From G965277745 sp965277745 (GTDB taxonomy: Bacteria > Pseudomonadota > Gammaproteobacteria > Cardiobacteriales > Cardiobacteriaceae): a stretch of DNA of 64,000 nucleotides. Both the position numbers and the translations under genes were made by a program. This document shows, in pieces, positions 61,892 to 64,000 of this stretch. Under the pieces are notes generated by a model, which worked only from the letters and a program-made list of their open reading frames with translations, searched no databases and was not told the DNA's origin. Numbering within the stretch: position 1 is the stretch's first letter; every line of letters begins with the position of its first letter. Where the stretch lies: NCBI GenBank assembly GCA_965277745.1, contig OZ255837.1, forward strand, positions 310,001-374,000. The letters are read 5' to 3'.

Positions 61892-64000
61892 ATGTCTTTT
61901 ATTCCCTTCTTGCTTAGACGAGCGTTCCCCCTCATCATGTTCGCAGCCTTGTCCGCCGCCGTTCTTCCCACCCTCGCCGACACAAGCCCCGCGTCAAAAA
62001 CAACCTTTTCGTCACCCAAAATCATTGAAGAAACGCGAACTAAAAAGAACCCTTTTTACGATGATGGGATAAGAGTTAATTGGCCAAGAATAAATATTCC
62101 CACAGACGGCACCCTTTTCTCGATCATAATACCATTGCAAATACCGTTTTCTTATTATTTCTCTCAGAGCAATATCTTAGACATGGAATCGGCAAAACAG
62201 ATCGAATCGGTAAAAGAGATCGAAGGGCTTGAGGATCATACTTCTTCTATGACTTTCGACTTTTATTCTTACCAACTCTATCTATCGGATAATGGCAAAA
62301 TTATCGTTGGTGCTAGTCCTAGTCTTCAGAAATCCTGGATTTATGATCGAAAAAATAGAAAATTTTCTACGATAGATGAAGAAGATAAGTTTGTTCCTAA
62401 ATCAATTTCCCCTGATGGCAGTGTTTTAGTGGGATTTATTTACACACCATCGATGGTTAACAATTTCACAGCAGCTCTCTACAAAGAAGGGAAAGTAACG
62501 CCACTATCACCCTTTGAAATAGAATATGATGATTATTCGCCGAATCTAATTATGGAGATTGCAGGCGATAACGACACAATTATAGCCGATAACGGAGTAG
62601 GCGAATACGATGACGACCTGGAAAAACAAATAGTCTCTTCTTATATTTACCACATTAAAGCAGAGAAAAAGACCACAATCAAACCTCTTAATGATCACGA
62701 TTCTGTCTTTGCCAGGGCCATTTCCAACGATGCTTCCACCGTCGTCGGCTATATGGGAAGCCTCAACGGCGAAACAAGTGCCTTTATTTATGACGTCAAA
62801 AAAGAAAAAATGAAAATAGAAGAAATGAAAAAACTCGGCGAAAAAATAACCTATCTCGGTCTCGATCAATACGCCGTGGAGCAAGAGTTAGGCTGGCGGA
62901 ATTCTTCCGCTACCGATATCAGCAACGACGGAAACGTTATTGTTGGCATTGTCAGCGCTAATTTGTCTGCGGATAGTGATGGTTCCACCGCCTTCTACTA
63001 CGACCGTAACAAGGAAGAGATAACCGATCTCGGCGCCTTGGCAGGGAGTAACGTAAAAGACACCAAGGCGTACGGGGTCAGTGGCGATGGCCGTGTGGTA
63101 ATCGGACAAGGTACCATAATAGAAGAGAATAAAGAGAATAGTGATGAGGACAAGAAGCATGAGGACAAGAAGCACTTATTATTGTGGCGGATTAATGCTT
63201 CAGGGTCTTCGGAAAAACCGGTCGATCCGAAAGTCACACAAAAAACCTTCACCAAAATGGCGGAAAAAGACCATGACTTCCAAGCCCTCGCCCGCGGTCA
63301 ACTCGACGGACTTGCCACGATGCACTGCGCCCTTGAAGACAAAACCTACTGTATCGGCGTTTTCGGCAACGCCAACCGCGTCGGCCACGACGGTCGTCTT
63401 ATGAATAGCGGCATCCACGGCGCCCTGCGTTTCGCCCCGCGCTGGCGCGCCGGGCTGAGCCTGAGTTACCTGGCGAACGATTCCCTCCCCGGCGGGATCA
63501 AAAGCCGCGGCCGTCATACCCCAGGCCTCGGCGCCTACCTGAGCTACGCGCAAAACACCGACCGTTCCGGCCTGAGCGTCACCGCTTCCGCCGCCTGGCA
63601 GAAACAGAAACTCGCGATCCGCCGCACCACCGTCGGCGACCTTACCGAACCCGGTCGCGGTGACAGCGAAATCAAGGGGACCCTGCTTGCCCTCGATGGC
63701 GCCTACGGGGTGAAACTCGCCGAAGGCACCTTGCTCTCGCCGACCCTTGGACTGCGCTACCTGAACACCCGCCGTGACGGCTATCAAGAAACGCGCGAAT
63801 CGGCGTCATTACCCGCGACCTACGGCAAAAGCGGGGAGAGGAGCACCGCGTTGCGGGTCGGCGTCGGCCTCGATCATGCGCTCTCGCCGCGATGGTCTTT
63901 GCACGGCGACGCCGGCACCCGGATCGTGCTCGCTCGCGACCGCGATGCGTTCACGGTACATGGTCAATATCTTGGTGGCGGCACTTACGACTTGTCGCCT
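61892..64000 (+). CDS. Autotransporter with HAF-type repeats, 3' end outside window
   Basis: 703 residues are visible, open to the window edge. A signal peptide (about residues 1-30, RRAFPLIMFAALSAAV) leads to a passenger with five copies of an S-x-D-G/N-x-x-V-V-G motif, for example SISPDGSVLVG (171), AISNDASTVVG (276), DISNDGNVIVG (342) and GVSGDGRVVIG (395). Several are followed by AF-x-YD, as in the HAF extracellular repeat family. An acidic/lysine linker with a repeated EDKKH leads to a beta-barrel translocator from about residue 455 (GIHGALRFAPRWRAGLSLSY). The passenger is AT-rich, the barrel GC-rich. It is a surface protein; its target is not known. Confidence 0.82.
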   Translation, partial: MSFIPFLLRRAFPLIMFAALSAAVLPTLADTSPASKTTFSSPKIIEETRTKKNPFYDDGIRVNWPRINIPTDGTLFSIIIPLQIPFSYYFSQSNILDMESAKQIESVKEIEGLEDHTSSMTFDFYSYQLYLSDNGKIIVGASPSLQKSWIYDRKNRKFSTIDEEDKFVPKSISPDGSVLVGFIYTPSMVNNFTAALYKEGKVTPLSPFEIEYDDYSPNLIMEIAGDNDTIIADNGVGEYDDDLEKQIVSSYIYHIKAEKKTTIKPLNDHDSVFARAISNDASTVVGYMGSLNGETSAFIYDVKKEKMKIEEMKKLGEKITYLGLDQYAVEQELGWRNSSATDISNDGNVIVGIVSANLSADSDGSTAFYYDRNKEEITDLGALAGSNVKDTKAYGVSGDGRVVIGQGTIIEENKENSDEDKKHEDKKHLLLWRINASGSSEKPVDPKVTQKTFTKMAEKDHDFQALARGQLDGLATMHCALEDKTYCIGVFGNANRVGHDGRLMNSGIHGALRFAPRWRAGLSLSYLANDSLPGGIKSRGRHTPGLGAYLSYAQNTDRSGLSVTASAAWQKQKLAIRRTTVGDLTEPGRGDSEIKGTLLALDGAYGVKLAEGTLLSPTLGLRYLNTRRDGYQETRESASLPATYGKSGERSTALRVGVGLDHALSPRWSLHGDAGTRIVLARDRDAFTVHGQYLGGGTYDLSP

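Overview
The window reads as a chromosomal segment of a GC-rich gammaproteobacterium. The order hfq-hflX-hflK-hflC-DUF2065-hisZ-purA-rnr-rlmB, lipopolysaccharide genes (lpxK, waaC), a type IV pilin behind a sigma-54 promoter, and IS1016-like and IS630 insertion sequences would all fit a Cardiobacterium/Dichelobacter-like (HACEK-type) organism. That assignment is an inference from gene content, not a database match. Coding density is high, genes overlap by 1-8 bases in many places, and no tRNA, rRNA or CRISPR array was seen.

Layout. 1-2.4 kb: 3' end of a PPK2 kinase with a decayed tandem copy of its own tail, a SixA-like phosphatase, and pilA with a strong terminator. 2.4-11.2 kb: zapE-xseA, then a 1.7 kb insertion-sequence island (an IS481-like element abutting an IS1595/IS1016-like remnant), a broken cfa gene, and mfd. 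11.4-13.8 kb: fba-thrE. 14-16.4 kb: an AT-rich azlC/azlD plus araC-type locus with azlC and araC both broken. 16.8-24 kb: gapA and a complete SUF iron-sulfur operon with its Rrf2 regulator. 24-29.7 kb: moxR-DUF58-tgpA, then lpxK-ugpQ. 29.9-32.4 kb: metNIQ. 32.5-37.3 kb: a tightly packed envelope cluster (DUF2147, a 24-residue membrane peptide, XpaC-like, TelA-like, SPFH/GYF protein, lytic transglycosylase). 37.5-41.4 kb: a DNA-glycosylase-like gene, a HAD phosphatase, hsp20 behind a sigma-32 promoter, and an Smr protein. 41.4-49.2 kb: tkt and pgk, prc, then waaC-DUF423-cobB (cobB frameshifted). 49.3-59.8 kb: hisN-like, then the hfq-to-rlmB cluster. 60-64 kb: a HAD pseudogene, an IS630 element with its TA target duplication, and an autotransporter that runs off the window.

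How the parts work together. Most of the window is housekeeping: central carbon metabolism (fba, gapA, pgk, tkt, dispersed rather than clustered), Fe-S assembly, envelope building and RNA metabolism. The accessory signal lies in three places: the insertion-sequence island at 4.9-6.6 kb, the AT-rich azl/araC block, and the autotransporter, whose AT-rich passenger is joined to a GC-rich barrel. At least eight genes or remnants are broken, which suggests ongoing gene loss. Several of the breaks are single-base indels, so sequencing error has to be excluded. The most interesting candidate system is the XpaC/TelA/SPFH-GYF cluster with its tiny membrane peptide.
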